This document shows, piece after piece, positions 1 to 9,072 of a stretch of 64,000 nt of DNA (positions are counted from its first letter, which is position 1; each line of letters starts with the position of its first letter). The position numbers and the translations under genes were made by a program. This DNA is from Ancylomarina sp. 16SWW S1-10-2 (GTDB lineage: Bacteria; Bacteroidota; Bacteroidia; Bacteroidales; Marinifilaceae). A model generated the notes under the pieces. That model was not told the DNA's origin, made no database searches, and worked only from the letters and a program-made list of their open reading frames with translations. The stretch covers positions 87,788-151,787 of the forward strand of contig NZ_SADB01000012.1 in NCBI RefSeq assembly GCF_009669305.1. The letters are read 5' to 3'.

Positions 1-1192
1 GTTGAATTCTTGCATGAGCCATATCACGAGCTACAATTAAAGTTCCGTTTAAGCTTAAACGCGTTTTAATTGGGTATTTAGATAATTCCTTACGAATATC
101 TTCCATTGGTTGATCTAAATTGATTTCAACCGCATCCTTCAAGTGTGGAGCTTCTTTTGGAAGATATTTAAATGGTTCTTTTTCTAATTGTTCCAAGAAA
201 ATACCATCTTCATTAATTTTTGCTTTGATATTTCTATCAGCTGAACAACTTACACCTAATCCCACAGGACAAGAAGCTGCATGACGAGGCAAACGAATTA
301 CCTTAACATCGTGTACGAAATATTTACCACCAAACTGAGCTCCAATTTCGCTATCTTGACAGATTTTTACAATTTTTTCTTCCCACTCTAGATCTCTAAA
401 AGCTTGACCACCTTCGTTACCTTCGTTAGGTAGATTATCGTAATAACCTGCTGATGCTTTTTTCACAGTAGCTAAATTCGCTTCGGCAGAAGTTCCACCT
501 ATAACAACTGCTAAATGATAAGGAGGACAAGCAGAAGTACCTAAATCACGAATTTTTTTGGTTATAAAAGCAGTTAAGTTCTTTTCATTTAAAAGAGCCT
601 TTGTTTCTTGGTATAAGAAAGTCTTGTTTGCTGATCCACCACCTTTGGTTACAAACAAAAATTCGTAAGCATTACCTGGAGTAGCATAAATATCAATTTG
701 AGCAGGTAAGTTAGTACCACTGTTCTTTTCTTCGAACATTGAAAAAGGTACAACCTGAGAAAAACGCAAATTACGCTCTTGGTAAGTATCGTAAACACCC
801 TTTGATAAATGCTTAGCATCATCTACACCAGTGTAAACACCCTCACCTTTTTTAGCAACAACAATAGCTGTTCCTGTATCCTGACAAGTAGGTAGTTCAC
901 CTTCTGCAGCAACAACTTGATTCAAAAGCATAGTATGAGCAACGAATCTATCGTTATCAGAAGCCTCTGGATCTTGAAGAATTGCTTTCAATTTATTTAA
1001 GTGAGCTGGACGTAAATAAAAAGAAACATCAGAAAAAGCTTGCTTAGAAAGCATTTCTAATCCCTTAGGATCTACTTTAATAATTTTTCTTCCATCTACA
1101 TCAATTGTCGATACATAATCGGTAGTCAACAAACGGTATTCTGTTGTATCCTTTGATATAGGAAATGGTTTTTGGTAATTAAAATCAGACAT
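1..1192 (-). CDS. fumA: Class I fumarate hydratase, C-terminus cut by window edge
   Basis: Iron-sulfur fumarase that interconverts fumarate and malate in the TCA cycle or in fumarate respiration. Translation from the ATG at 1190-1192 gives about 397 residues beginning [10 protein letters not shown]. Visible class I features are the [11 protein letters not shown] segment with a cluster-type cysteine, the [16 protein letters not shown] segment and CPVGLGVSC, all expected around the 4Fe-4S site. Family members are usually about 540 residues, so roughly a quarter of the C-terminus lies beyond the left edge. It is transcribed leftwards, alone here. Family assignment is firm; which paralogue name (FumA or FumB) fits is arbitrary. 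Confidence 0.93.
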   Translation of the reverse strand, partial: MSDFNYQKPFPISKDTTEYRLLTTDYVSTIDVDGRKIIKVDPKGLEMLSKQAFSDVSFYLRPAHLNKLKAILQDPEASDNDRFVAHTMLLNQVVAAEGELPTCQDTGTAIVVAKKGEGVYTGVDDAKHLSKGVYDTYQERNLRFSQVVPFSMFEEKNSGTNLPAQIDIYATPGNAYEFLFVTKGGGSANKTFLYQETKALLNEKNLTAFITKKIRDLGTSACPPYHLAVVIGGTSAEANLATVKKASAGYYDNLPNEGNEGGQAFRDLEWEEKIVKICQDSEIGAQFGGKYFVHDVKVIRLPRHAASCPVGLGVSCSADRNIKAKINEDGIFLEQLEKEPFKYLPKEAPHLKDAVEINLDQPMEDIRKELSKYPIKTRLSLNGTLIVARDMAHARIQ

Positions 1193-1276
1193 CTTTATAA
1201 CTTTAAATTTTGAATAGTCTAGTTTATTTAATTCTGTAATAAAACAGACACACAAATTTAAACAATAAAACATGTA

Positions 1277-1317
1277 GTGTCGATTACAAAAGCGTGTATT
1301 CTACAACATATCGACAC
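1277..1317 (-). terminator. Inverted repeat downstream of small STAS-like gene
   Basis: Perfect 8-bp arms GTGTCGAT and ATCGACAC separated by 25 bases, immediately after the stop of the gene at 1319-1696. The likely role is transcription termination between that gene and the fumarase gene, but no clear T-tract follows, so this is tentative. Confidence 0.35.
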
Positions 1318-1318
1318 A

Positions 1319-1696
1319 TTAAATATTTTCGGTCATCCACTTAAGAGATGCATCAAAAGTCGAAAATGGTTTGGCATTTAGTTTTGAACTCACATTATTA
1401 GCAATAATAACCAAAACAACCTGCTTAGGGGTATCTGTTATTGCAGCCAATTTATAAGTATATAATTCTGGGTGTAATTTTAAAAATGAGGAAACACGCT
1501 TAAAAACACTTAAATTAATATCAAATGTAACTCCTCTTAAGTCACTTATAATACCAATCGTATTTTCAGAAAGCATTTCATTTTTCATGATTTCTTCAAA
1601 AGAAGCTACCACATCATTTAAACACGCATTCTCAGTAAATTTTCTACAGAGAATTCTTTTATCTAAAACGTCTACATATGAATACTCAACATTCAT
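1319..1696 (-). CDS. Small STAS/SpoIIAA-like protein, copy 1
   Basis: A 125-residue cytosolic protein without signal peptide or membrane segment. It aligns along its whole length with the neighbour at 1805-2188: both begin with an xYSYxD strand, carry an internal DLRGV segment, and end with a PFSTFxAS-KWMTE stretch. Alternating strands and amphipathic helices, with the terminal helix after FSTF, resemble the SpoIIAA-like/STAS fold. That fold assignment comes from pattern only. The pair is probably a tandem gene duplication. No partner kinase or sigma factor lies next to it, so the function is unknown. Confidence 0.75.
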   Translation of the reverse strand: MNVEYSYVDVLDKRILCRKFTENACLNDVVASFEEIMKNEMLSENTIGIISDLRGVTFDINLSVFKRVSSFLKLHPELYTYKLAAITDTPKQVVLVIIANNVSSKLNAKPFSTFDASLKWMTENI

Positions 1697-1804
1697 TCTA
1701 AAAAAAAATTAATAGTCGCCAAATACATTCATAAAAGTAGACTTTTCCATATAAATCTTAATTTTGAAAACATCTCAATTTTCAAAAAAAGTTTCTATTC
1801 GAAT

Positions 1805-2188
1805 TCAATCGATAATATCTTCTGTCATCCATTTAACAGATGCTTCGAAAGTAGAAAAAGGTTTAATTTTAAGATTTGAACTTATCTTACCTGCAATTGT
1901 GACTAGAACAACATGCTTGGGCGAATCGGTTACAGCCGCAAATTTATATTTATACATTACAGGATTCTCTTTTAAGAATCCAGTGATTTTTTTAAAAACC
2001 TTCACATTTATCTCAATTCTAACACCTCTTAGATCAGTAAGAACACCAAGCGTATTGCCAAAGAGCATCTCTTTTTCAATAATTTCCTTAAGCGAATCAA
2101 TCACCTCATCAATAGACACTTCACCTTTGAATTCTCTTAGTAGAATTCGACTACCTTGACAATCGATATAGGAATATTTAACACTCAT
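1805..2188 (-). CDS. Small STAS/SpoIIAA-like protein, copy 2
   Basis: A 127-residue paralogue of the protein at 1319-1696, lying 108 bp upstream on the same strand. Conserved positions include the N-terminal KYSYID, the central LTDLRGVRIEIN block, the hydrophobic AAVTDSPKHVVLVTIA strand and the C-terminal PFSTFEASVKWMTE helix. There is no signal peptide. The two copies have diverged considerably, so the duplication is not recent. Function unknown; a STAS-like regulatory or ligand-binding role is inferred only from fold resemblance. Confidence 0.78.
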   Translation of the reverse strand: MSVKYSYIDCQGSRILLREFKGEVSIDEVIDSLKEIIEKEMLFGNTLGVLTDLRGVRIEINVKVFKKITGFLKENPVMYKYKFAAVTDSPKHVVLVTIAGKISSNLKIKPFSTFEASVKWMTEDIID

Positions 2189-2220
2189 ACCTAGCTTGTT
2201 GGTTACAAAGAAACAATGAT

Positions 2221-2254
2221 ATTCATTAATTTGTTTTAAAACAAATTAATGAAT
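2221..2254. terminator. 34-bp perfect palindrome after gshF
   Basis: Two perfectly complementary 17-base arms, the left being ATTCATTAATTTGTTTT, with no spacer. It lies 17 bp beyond the stop codon of gshF and just upstream of the start of the small STAS-like gene. It could end gshF transcription as an AT-rich hairpin or serve as an operator for the downstream gene. Confidence 0.5.
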
Positions 2255-2271
2255 AATCGTAATTAAACCAC

Positions 2272-4581
2272 TTAAAAACCTAATGCGTCTAATACCTTTT
2301 CATTTAAATAACGATTCTTACCAATATAAGGGTAACAATGAATATGAATAGCTGGATTAAAATTCATTTCAATGATTGAATAGTTTTTGTCCGTTGCTGG
2401 TGCTTTCACATCTAAAATCATCATATCCAAACCTGTAATTTTCACATCGAGAGCTTTTGTGGCTTTTACTGCAATATCTTTGTACGATTGGTGGATATCA
2501 TCGGTAAAATCGATACTATCACCACCAGTACTAATGTTCGAATTCTCGCGTAAGTATACTATTTCATCTAGTTCGGGAATATTTTCAAAGGTCAGGTTTT
2601 GATCAGCTAAAAACATGGTTTCAGCCTCTCCCATACTAATTTTCTCTAGCGGAGTAACATAACCTTTACCACGCAAGGGATCAAGGTTTTTCTTTTCAAC
2701 CAATTCTCGAATAGTCAATTTACCATCGCCTTTTACATTAGCTGGAACACGATGTAGAATTCCAACAACCTTATCTCCCATTACAAAGAATCGAAACTCT
2801 CTACCCGAAACAAAATCTTCAATCAGGATACTGTTATCGTGTTCAAATGCGATCTCTACAGCTCGCTGATAAACCTCTTCCTTATTATTTTCCTTAAGAA
2901 TACTAATACCTAAACCAAAATTGGTTGACTTCGGCTTAATAACAATCGCTTTACCTTGGAAAAGTTCAAAATCGGACAATGCTTTTTCCTTGAATACATA
3001 ATTCATTCCTCCAGGAACACAAATTCCGAATTCATCTAGAACCGTTTTGGTCACCAACTTATTCTCCATCATTAAAACAGAGCTGTAATTATCTAATGAG
3101 GTTCGTGTCGCCTGCATCACATACTCTACCTTATCGCCTTGTTTTAATCTTACAAAATTTTCATTCTGATCGAGAATATCAAACTCAACACCACGACGTA
3201 AGGCTGCTTTTAATAAAAGCTGAGTTGAAAGTTCCAATTTTTCAAAACCATGAAAACGAAAACTACTAAGCTTACTTTCAAACTGGTATTTCTCGGCTTG
3301 CTTCATATGAAAAGTTATGAAGCCCGTTTTCATTATATCTTCTCTTAATTTTAAAGATGTATGAACCACAGAACCATCCATAATCGATTGACAATGTTTC
3401 ATTGCAGAAATATATTCTTCTTTATTAGCTAAATCAGCAAGCTTCATAAAATTCTGAATATCAACATAAATTTCCTGACCAAAATCTTGGGCTAGAATAT
3501 CTTCACCTTCAAAATTTGACAATTTTAAATCAGATTTCAAACCATAACAGGCAACTAGATCTTGATTATTGGCAGCAATTTCTTGTTGTTTTTTATCATA
3601 AACATCTGGCTCATTTTTAAACAAACAATGCAAGAGAAATAAATGAACTAGATGTAATCTATTTTTTGAGATGCCTGCTTTTTCATAAGGATCCAAATCC
3701 AATAGGCGAACCTCTACATGAGAAATGCGTTCATTTGCATCAAACTTTAATCGAATGGGTAAATAAAGTTCTTCGTGCCCAACCAATTTACCATCTGCCA
3801 CCAAGTTTGAAATAGACTGATTAAAGGCATCTAAACTATTGAAATCGACATAATATTCTTCCTCATTTCTGTAACCACCCGAACTGGTGCGAATAGAAAC
3901 AGCGTTTCCGCAGATCACTTGTTTCTTCTCTCCTGTTTTAAGGTTTTTCATTTTAAATGAAGGGTCAGATACAGGACTCGATCCAAAAAGCCATACCAAA
4001 AACCAACGATAGCGCATAAAATTACGTATCATCTTTAAATATAAAGCTTCTCTAAATTGCTCTGTTTTTCCATCAGGACAACAGATCTTAATCAACTTTC
4101 TTTCTAAACGATCTGATAAAGAAAAATTATAATGAATACCCGTCAACATTTGTCTTTCGCGACCATATCGTTTAGCCAAAATTTCACGATACTTTTCCTT
4201 ACTAACACCACTACCACCAAATTGAGCAATAGGAATATCTTCCTCATCGGGCAATAAAGGAGGTAATGATTGAGGCCATAATAATTCATCTCCAATATTT
4301 TGAGTTACCACATCGTGAAGCGTCTCAAGAAAACCATGCACCTTATCAATACTATCAAGAGGAGGTGTAATCATCTCGACTTGAGATTCAGAAAAATCAG
4401 TAGTTATATAAGGATGTTTAAACTTATCGCCTAAAATACCAGGATGCGGTGTAGTCGCCATGTGGCCACTTTTATCCACACGAACATTTTCTTTTTCTAT
4501 ACCGAATAGACCGTCGCAAATACTACTACGAATACTTTTATTCTCTAGTAATTCGAATAGCTTATTATGAATAGTTTTCAT
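2272..4581 (-). CDS. gshF: Bifunctional glutamate-cysteine ligase/glutathione synthetase
   Basis: A 769-residue fusion enzyme that makes glutathione in two ATP-dependent steps. The N-terminal half is a glutamate-cysteine ligase: GIEKENVRV near residue 27 and TTDFSESQVEMITPP near 60-75 are ligase landmarks. The C-terminal half, from about residue 480, is an ATP-grasp domain with the IVIKPKSTNFGLGISI nucleotide-binding segment near 545-560, the EDFVSGREFRFFVM segment and the metal-binding IIEMNFNPAIHIH near the end. Length matches GshF enzymes (about 750-780 aa). It stands alone, with a palindrome at its 3' end. Confers thiol-based redox buffering in the cytosol. Confidence 0.95.
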   Translation of the reverse strand: MKTIHNKLFELLENKSIRSSICDGLFGIEKENVRVDKSGHMATTPHPGILGDKFKHPYITTDFSESQVEMITPPLDSIDKVHGFLETLHDVVTQNIGDELLWPQSLPPLLPDEEDIPIAQFGGSGVSKEKYREILAKRYGRERQMLTGIHYNFSLSDRLERKLIKICCPDGKTEQFREALYLKMIRNFMRYRWFLVWLFGSSPVSDPSFKMKNLKTGEKKQVICGNAVSIRTSSGGYRNEEEYYVDFNSLDAFNQSISNLVADGKLVGHEELYLPIRLKFDANERISHVEVRLLDLDPYEKAGISKNRLHLVHLFLLHCLFKNEPDVYDKKQQEIAANNQDLVACYGLKSDLKLSNFEGEDILAQDFGQEIYVDIQNFMKLADLANKEEYISAMKHCQSIMDGSVVHTSLKLREDIMKTGFITFHMKQAEKYQFESKLSSFRFHGFEKLELSTQLLLKAALRRGVEFDILDQNENFVRLKQGDKVEYVMQATRTSLDNYSSVLMMENKLVTKTVLDEFGICVPGGMNYVFKEKALSDFELFQGKAIVIKPKSTNFGLGISILKENNKEEVYQRAVEIAFEHDNSILIEDFVSGREFRFFVMGDKVVGILHRVPANVKGDGKLTIRELVEKKNLDPLRGKGYVTPLEKISMGEAETMFLADQNLTFENIPELDEIVYLRENSNISTGGDSIDFTDDIHQSYKDIAVKATKALDVKITGLDMMILDVKAPATDKNYSIIEMNFNPAIHIHCYPYIGKNRYLNEKVLDALGF

Positions 4582-4616
4582 TTATTTATTTTTAATCGTC
4601 AGTATTCTATTTCTAA

Positions 4617-4648
4617 AATGATAGAGAATAAGAATGTTATCTATCATT
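4617..4648 (-). terminator. Hairpin after MATE gene
   Basis: Arms AATGATAGA and TCTATCATT flank a 14-base loop in the 86-bp gap between the MATE stop and the gshF start. Its position suits termination of the MATE transcript; no strong T-run is seen. Confidence 0.35.
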
Positions 4649-4667
4649 CAATGGTCGTTTATTAAAA

Positions 4668-6053
4668 CTAAGAGGTTCGTTTCCTTCTAAAAACAAACAC
4701 CTCTTCAAAGTGTAAATTATTCTTCCTAAAATAAGCTTTTAAAATGAAAAATAACAAAACACCTTTCATAATACTCGTTGCACTTATACTCCACCATACG
4801 CCATTTAAGCCAAGAAAAGTACAAAAGCCTAATACATAAGCTAAAGGTATGCGCATACTGGTGAAAATTACACTTACAATTGCAGGTACTGATGTTTTAC
4901 CAACACCATGAAAATTAGCAGCAACAATCATCTCCATACACATAAAGAGTTGAGAGAAAGCTAATATATTTAGGTAATTTTTTCCCATCAAGATACTTTC
5001 TTTCTCAGGAACAAATATTGAAAATAAGGTTTCGGGAATAAGAAAAAACATGAGAGTAGTCATCACTCCAACACCAAATGCCATTTGCCAAGCGGCACGA
5101 AAAACCTTAGGAATTTGATCCATATCCTTAGCTCCATAATGTTTTCCCACAGTAATTGTTACAGCCTGCATTAAACCACCAACAACCATAAAAGTAAACG
5201 CTTCGATTTGAACGCCAATTTTTTGTACAGCAATGGCAGTTGGTCCCCATGATGCAATAATACGAGCCATTACAATATAAATTAACGAAAACGAGATACG
5301 CTGAATAGCCGCAGGAAAACCAACTTGAACAATTGACTTAATTTTATCGAAATGTGGAAAATAGCCTTTTAACCTAATAATGGAACCTCGTTTGAAAACT
5401 AAAATAAAATAAGTTAGTGTCATCGCACGACCAATAATGGTTGCATAAGCAGCACCCTCAACACCTAAATCTAAAAGGAAAATAAAAATTGGATCTAGTA
5501 TAATATTAAGGGAGGTTCCAATCAGACTTGCCTTAAGAGATATTTTGGTTTTACCCTGAGCGTTAAATATCGAGATGAAAAATAAGGTTGTGAAATTCAG
5601 CACACCTCCAGCGGCTGCAATAATCAAATAAGAAATAGCCATCTCATTAACATGAGCATCCTTCATTTCGAAGAAACCAATAAATTCATCTGGCCAAGCC
5701 AATAGTATGGTCGTGAATACAAGAGACAGAAAGGCAATACCCCAAAATCCCGTAATCGCAAATCGACCTGCTGAACTCAAATCTTTAGCACCTATTGAGT
5801 GTGCTATTTTAACATTGACACCTACCGTAATAACGGAAGCAAGAGCCCAACCTATATTAATAAAAAAGCCTGCTGATCCGACCGCTGCAACTGCGTTACT
5901 TCCCAGTTCGCCTACCCAAATCATATCGGTTAAGTTATAGGCCGTATGTAAAAGATGAGCACCAATTATGGGCAGTGCCAATTTGAATAGATCACTTCCA
6001 ACTTTAGACAGACTTAATTGTTTTTGAATTTTACTTATTAATTTTCTTATCAT
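4668..6053 (-). CDS. MATE family multidrug/cation exporter
   Basis: A 461-residue integral membrane protein with about 12 hydrophobic helices arranged as two homologous MatE halves. The first half carries the LPIIGAHLLHTAYNLTDMIW segment (residues 22-41) and the second the GFPAAIQRISFSLIYIVMAR segment (near 245), both characteristic of NorM/DinF-type MATE proteins. Such proteins expel organic cations or metabolites using sodium or proton gradients; the substrate cannot be predicted. It is transcribed away from recQ, sharing a 320-bp divergent intergenic region with it. Confidence 0.92.
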   Translation of the reverse strand: MIRKLISKIQKQLSLSKVGSDLFKLALPIIGAHLLHTAYNLTDMIWVGELGSNAVAAVGSAGFFINIGWALASVITVGVNVKIAHSIGAKDLSSAGRFAITGFWGIAFLSLVFTTILLAWPDEFIGFFEMKDAHVNEMAISYLIIAAAGGVLNFTTLFFISIFNAQGKTKISLKASLIGTSLNIILDPIFIFLLDLGVEGAAYATIIGRAMTLTYFILVFKRGSIIRLKGYFPHFDKIKSIVQVGFPAAIQRISFSLIYIVMARIIASWGPTAIAVQKIGVQIEAFTFMVVGGLMQAVTITVGKHYGAKDMDQIPKVFRAAWQMAFGVGVMTTLMFFLIPETLFSIFVPEKESILMGKNYLNILAFSQLFMCMEMIVAANFHGVGKTSVPAIVSVIFTSMRIPLAYVLGFCTFLGLNGVWWSISATSIMKGVLLFFILKAYFRKNNLHFEEVFVFRRKRTS

Positions 6054-6373
6054 TCGGTTTTTGCCCTCTTCGGTCAGAAAAAATCTTTAAATAGCTTTAC
6101 AATGCTAATTTTACACAAATGTATCTAATGCGAACTGATTGCCCAAATTCAATATCTTTTTAACAAATCATTAATTTCAATCAAAAACCCCATTAACCAT
6201 ACGATAGATTCTATTTCTATATCCTAATAAAACACCTGTAAATGACCATTCACACATCATCCAATCAAGACTAAATTTAGAAACTCAAAAAACATAATCG
6301 TGTCAATCTATTTTTTAGTAAATTCGTAACTGAACAAGACTCTCTTTTCTATCATAAATTTAAGCAACTAAAA
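6054..6373. other. Divergent promoter region MATE/recQ
   Basis: A 320-bp AT-rich gap between divergent genes. A TAAATTCG sequence about 45 bp before recQ loosely resembles the Bacteroidota -7 element (TAnnTTTG). I see no repeat, RNA gene or open frame. Confidence 0.4.
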
Positions 6374-8287
6374 ATGCTACAACAACTTCTAGAAGAACAA
6401 TTTGGCTTTAAATATTTCGGCAAAGGCCAAAAAGAAGTGATTACAAAAATTACCAATAGAGAATCAGCTATTGCCATTTTCCCTACCGGATCGGGCAAAT
6501 CTTTGTGTTATCAGCTACCAGCTTTAACGCTACCAAACCTAACTTTAGTTGTATCTCCTCTACTCGCTTTAATACAAGACCAGCTTGATTTTCTACGTTC
6601 TAAAAATATTTCTGCTGTTCGTATCGATTCTAGTCTTTCGAGAGAAGAGGAAGTTGAAGTAATGAAAGGCATTAAAGAAAATAAGCATAAGGTTTTGATG
6701 ATATCGGTTGAGCGATTTAAAAACGAACGCTTTCGCCGATTCTTAAAAGAGATACCTATCTCGTTACTTGTTGTTGACGAGGCGCACTGTATTTCGGAAT
6801 GGGGACATAATTTTCGTCCTGATTATTTGAAGCTACCTGCCTATCAAAAGGAGTTTAATATTGAGCAAAGCCTTTTGTTAACGGCTACCGCAACGCCCAG
6901 AGTTATTGAGGATATGTGTAAAAAATTCAATATTGGGAAAGAAAATGTTACGGTTACGGGATTTTATCGTTCCAATCTAAATTTGCAAGTTCTTCCCGTA
7001 AAGCAAACTGATAAGAATCAAATATTAGTTGATTTACTTTCAAGCAAGAAAGAAGATGCGAGCATTATATACGTCACACTACAAAAAACAGCAGAAAATG
7101 TCGCTAAGTATTTAAGCAAAAAAGGTGTTACAGCAACAGCCTACCATGCAGGTTTAAAAACTGAGACGAGAGAAAGCATTCAGAATAGTTTCATGAAAAG
7201 TGAAATTAACTGCGTGGTAGCAACGATTGCCTTTGGAATGGGAATTGATAAAAGTAATATTCGTAATGTGATTCATTACGATTTGCCAAAATCTATAGAA
7301 AACTATTCTCAAGAAATAGGTCGTGCAGGTAGAGATAATCAGCCAGCGAACTGTATCGTTCTAGCCAACCGAGATAATGTGAACATACTCGAGAACTTTG
7401 TATATGGTGATACGCCAGAATACGAAGGCATCAAGAAATTACTTGAGATTATTCAGTCAGCTGGAGAAATTTGGGATGTTAGATTAATCAAAATTCCTGC
7501 ACTTTGTAATATTCGCATGTTACCCATAAAAACCTTATTGGTTTATCTTGAGATAATGGGAATTCTCAAGCCTCTCAACTCCTACTATGCAACCTACCGA
7601 TTTACGCTTAATGTTGATGACAAAACCATTATTAACAAATTTAAAGGTGAACGAAAAGAATTCATTCAAGAGGTATTCGATACTTGTAATAAGGCCAGAA
7701 AATGGTGGACTGTAGATTTCGATAATATCAAAGAAAATCCGAAGCTCGATCGTCAACGCATAATAGCAGCTCTAGAATATTTTAGCGAACAAGGTTGGCT
7801 TATATTAGAAGCATCTCAAATGGCAGATGTGTTCTCAATAAAAGAGACTAAGTTCGACGTAGAAAAGTTAGCCAAAGAGCTTTTCGATAATTTTAAATTA
7901 AAGGAAGGTGCAGAAGTTAAACGAATAGAGAACATGATTGCTTTGTTTGAATCGAACACCTGTTTAAGCACAAAACTAGCAGCCTATTTTGGTGAAAAAT
8001 TACCCATTGACAATTGTGGACATTGCTCTGTTTGTTCTTCGGGTGCGGTTAAAATTGCTCAAACAGATTCTCTACCAAGCATAGAAAATTTCAATTTTGA
8101 AGAACTGACTCAAAAACTCATTGATAGCTTGAAGGGAAATGAAAGTCCTGAATTAATCACCAAATTCTTATGCGGAATTTACACACCAAAATTCACAACC
8201 ATTAAAGCTAAAAGCATGCCTGGTTTTGGTAAACTTGAACGATATCGTTATCAGGATATTCTCAATTGGGTTAAGGAAAGTCTATAA
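6374..8287 (+). CDS. recQ: RecQ-family ATP-dependent DNA helicase
   Basis: A 637-residue superfamily 2, 3'-5' helicase for replication-fork and recombination repair. Visible motifs in order: Q-type N-terminus FGFKYFGKGQ, Walker A FPTGSGKS (36-43), Walker B DEAH in VVDEAHCISEWGHNFRPDY (the RecQ aromatic-rich loop), motif III LTATATPRV, and motif VI QEIGRAGRDNQ. A zinc-binding domain follows, with C in NTCLSTKLAAYF and the CGHCSVC cluster near 545-560. The last 60 residues do not clearly read as an HRDC domain. Monocistronic, convergent with the LytTR regulator. Confidence 0.94.
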   Translation: MLQQLLEEQFGFKYFGKGQKEVITKITNRESAIAIFPTGSGKSLCYQLPALTLPNLTLVVSPLLALIQDQLDFLRSKNISAVRIDSSLSREEEVEVMKGIKENKHKVLMISVERFKNERFRRFLKEIPISLLVVDEAHCISEWGHNFRPDYLKLPAYQKEFNIEQSLLLTATATPRVIEDMCKKFNIGKENVTVTGFYRSNLNLQVLPVKQTDKNQILVDLLSSKKEDASIIYVTLQKTAENVAKYLSKKGVTATAYHAGLKTETRESIQNSFMKSEINCVVATIAFGMGIDKSNIRNVIHYDLPKSIENYSQEIGRAGRDNQPANCIVLANRDNVNILENFVYGDTPEYEGIKKLLEIIQSAGEIWDVRLIKIPALCNIRMLPIKTLLVYLEIMGILKPLNSYYATYRFTLNVDDKTIINKFKGERKEFIQEVFDTCNKARKWWTVDFDNIKENPKLDRQRIIAALEYFSEQGWLILEASQMADVFSIKETKFDVEKLAKELFDNFKLKEGAEVKRIENMIALFESNTCLSTKLAAYFGEKLPIDNCGHCSVCSSGAVKIAQTDSLPSIENFNFEELTQKLIDSLKGNESPELITKFLCGIYTPKFTTIKAKSMPGFGKLERYRYQDILNWVKESL

Positions 8288-8366
8288 AAGTCTAAGAGTC
8301 ACAAAAGTCAAAAAGTCAACTTAACGAATCAACGACTTTTCGACCATTTAGGCATTTTAGACTTTA
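8286..8366. terminator. Convergent terminator region recQ/LytTR
   Basis: The 80-bp gap between converging genes contains nested inverted repeats: outer AAAGTCTAA with TTAGACTTT, inner AAAAGTC with GACTTTT. A bidirectional terminator is the simplest reading. Confidence 0.4.
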
Positions 8367-8367
8367 T

Positions 8368-9072
8368 CTACAAATTCATTTTTTGCTTTAAGTTGCTTCG
8401 ATAGGAACGACCTACAGGCAACTCTTTGTCTCGGAGATAAACTGTGTTTCCAGATATGGACTCAATTTTTGCTATGGGAACGATGAACTGGCGGTGTATT
8501 CGAATGAATCTGTCTGCTGGAAGCATGTTGACCAAATGCGCAAGCGTTTCACGACTCACAAGTTTTCCGCCTTCGTATCGACAGATAGCATAATCACCAA
8601 AGCTCTCGAAATAATCGATTTTATCTAAAGCTAAACGCACTACTTTTTTATCAACTTTCAAATTAATAACTTCTTCTGCAACTGATTTTGCAACTATTGG
8701 TTCAGCTTGTGCATCTTCCCTATCGTGATAACGATTTATAGCACGCGCCATTCGTTCTAAAGAAATTGGTTTCATTAGGTAATCAACCACATCTAAATCG
8801 AATGCTTCGACCGCATAATTTCTATAAGCCGTTGTGAAAATAAGAGCTGGTGCTTTCGTTAAAGACTTTAAAAACTGCAAACCATTCATTTGAGGCATGT
8901 CAATATCTGAAAAAATTAAGTCAACCTCATTCTCTCTGAGAAAACTCATAGCCGATAGTGCAGAATTAAAACGCCCCACAACTTCCATTTCGGGGAAATT
9001 CTCCAAATGCCTTTCAATTATACGAATGGCAATAGGTTCATCATCGAGCAATAGGCATTTTATTTTTTGCAT
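8368..9072 (-). CDS. LytTR-family response regulator
   Basis: A 234-residue two-component regulator. Residues 1-118 form a receiver domain: acidic pair D10-D11, phosphoacceptor D56 in IFSDIDMPQ, the switch T/Y region FTTAYRNYAVEAF and the lysine in DYLMKPIS. Residues about 135-234 form a LytTR DNA-binding domain (INLKVDKKVVRLALDKIDYFES through RFIRIHRQFIV and LPVGRSYR). Its start overlaps the upstream kinase gene by 13 bp, so the two are translated as a pair. It is likely to control cell-envelope or membrane genes; the targets are not evident here. Confidence 0.93.
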   Translation of the reverse strand: MQKIKCLLLDDEPIAIRIIERHLENFPEMEVVGRFNSALSAMSFLRENEVDLIFSDIDMPQMNGLQFLKSLTKAPALIFTTAYRNYAVEAFDLDVVDYLMKPISLERMARAINRYHDREDAQAEPIVAKSVAEEVINLKVDKKVVRLALDKIDYFESFGDYAICRYEGGKLVSRETLAHLVNMLPADRFIRIHRQFIVPIAKIESISGNTVYLRDKELPVGRSYRSNLKQKMNL

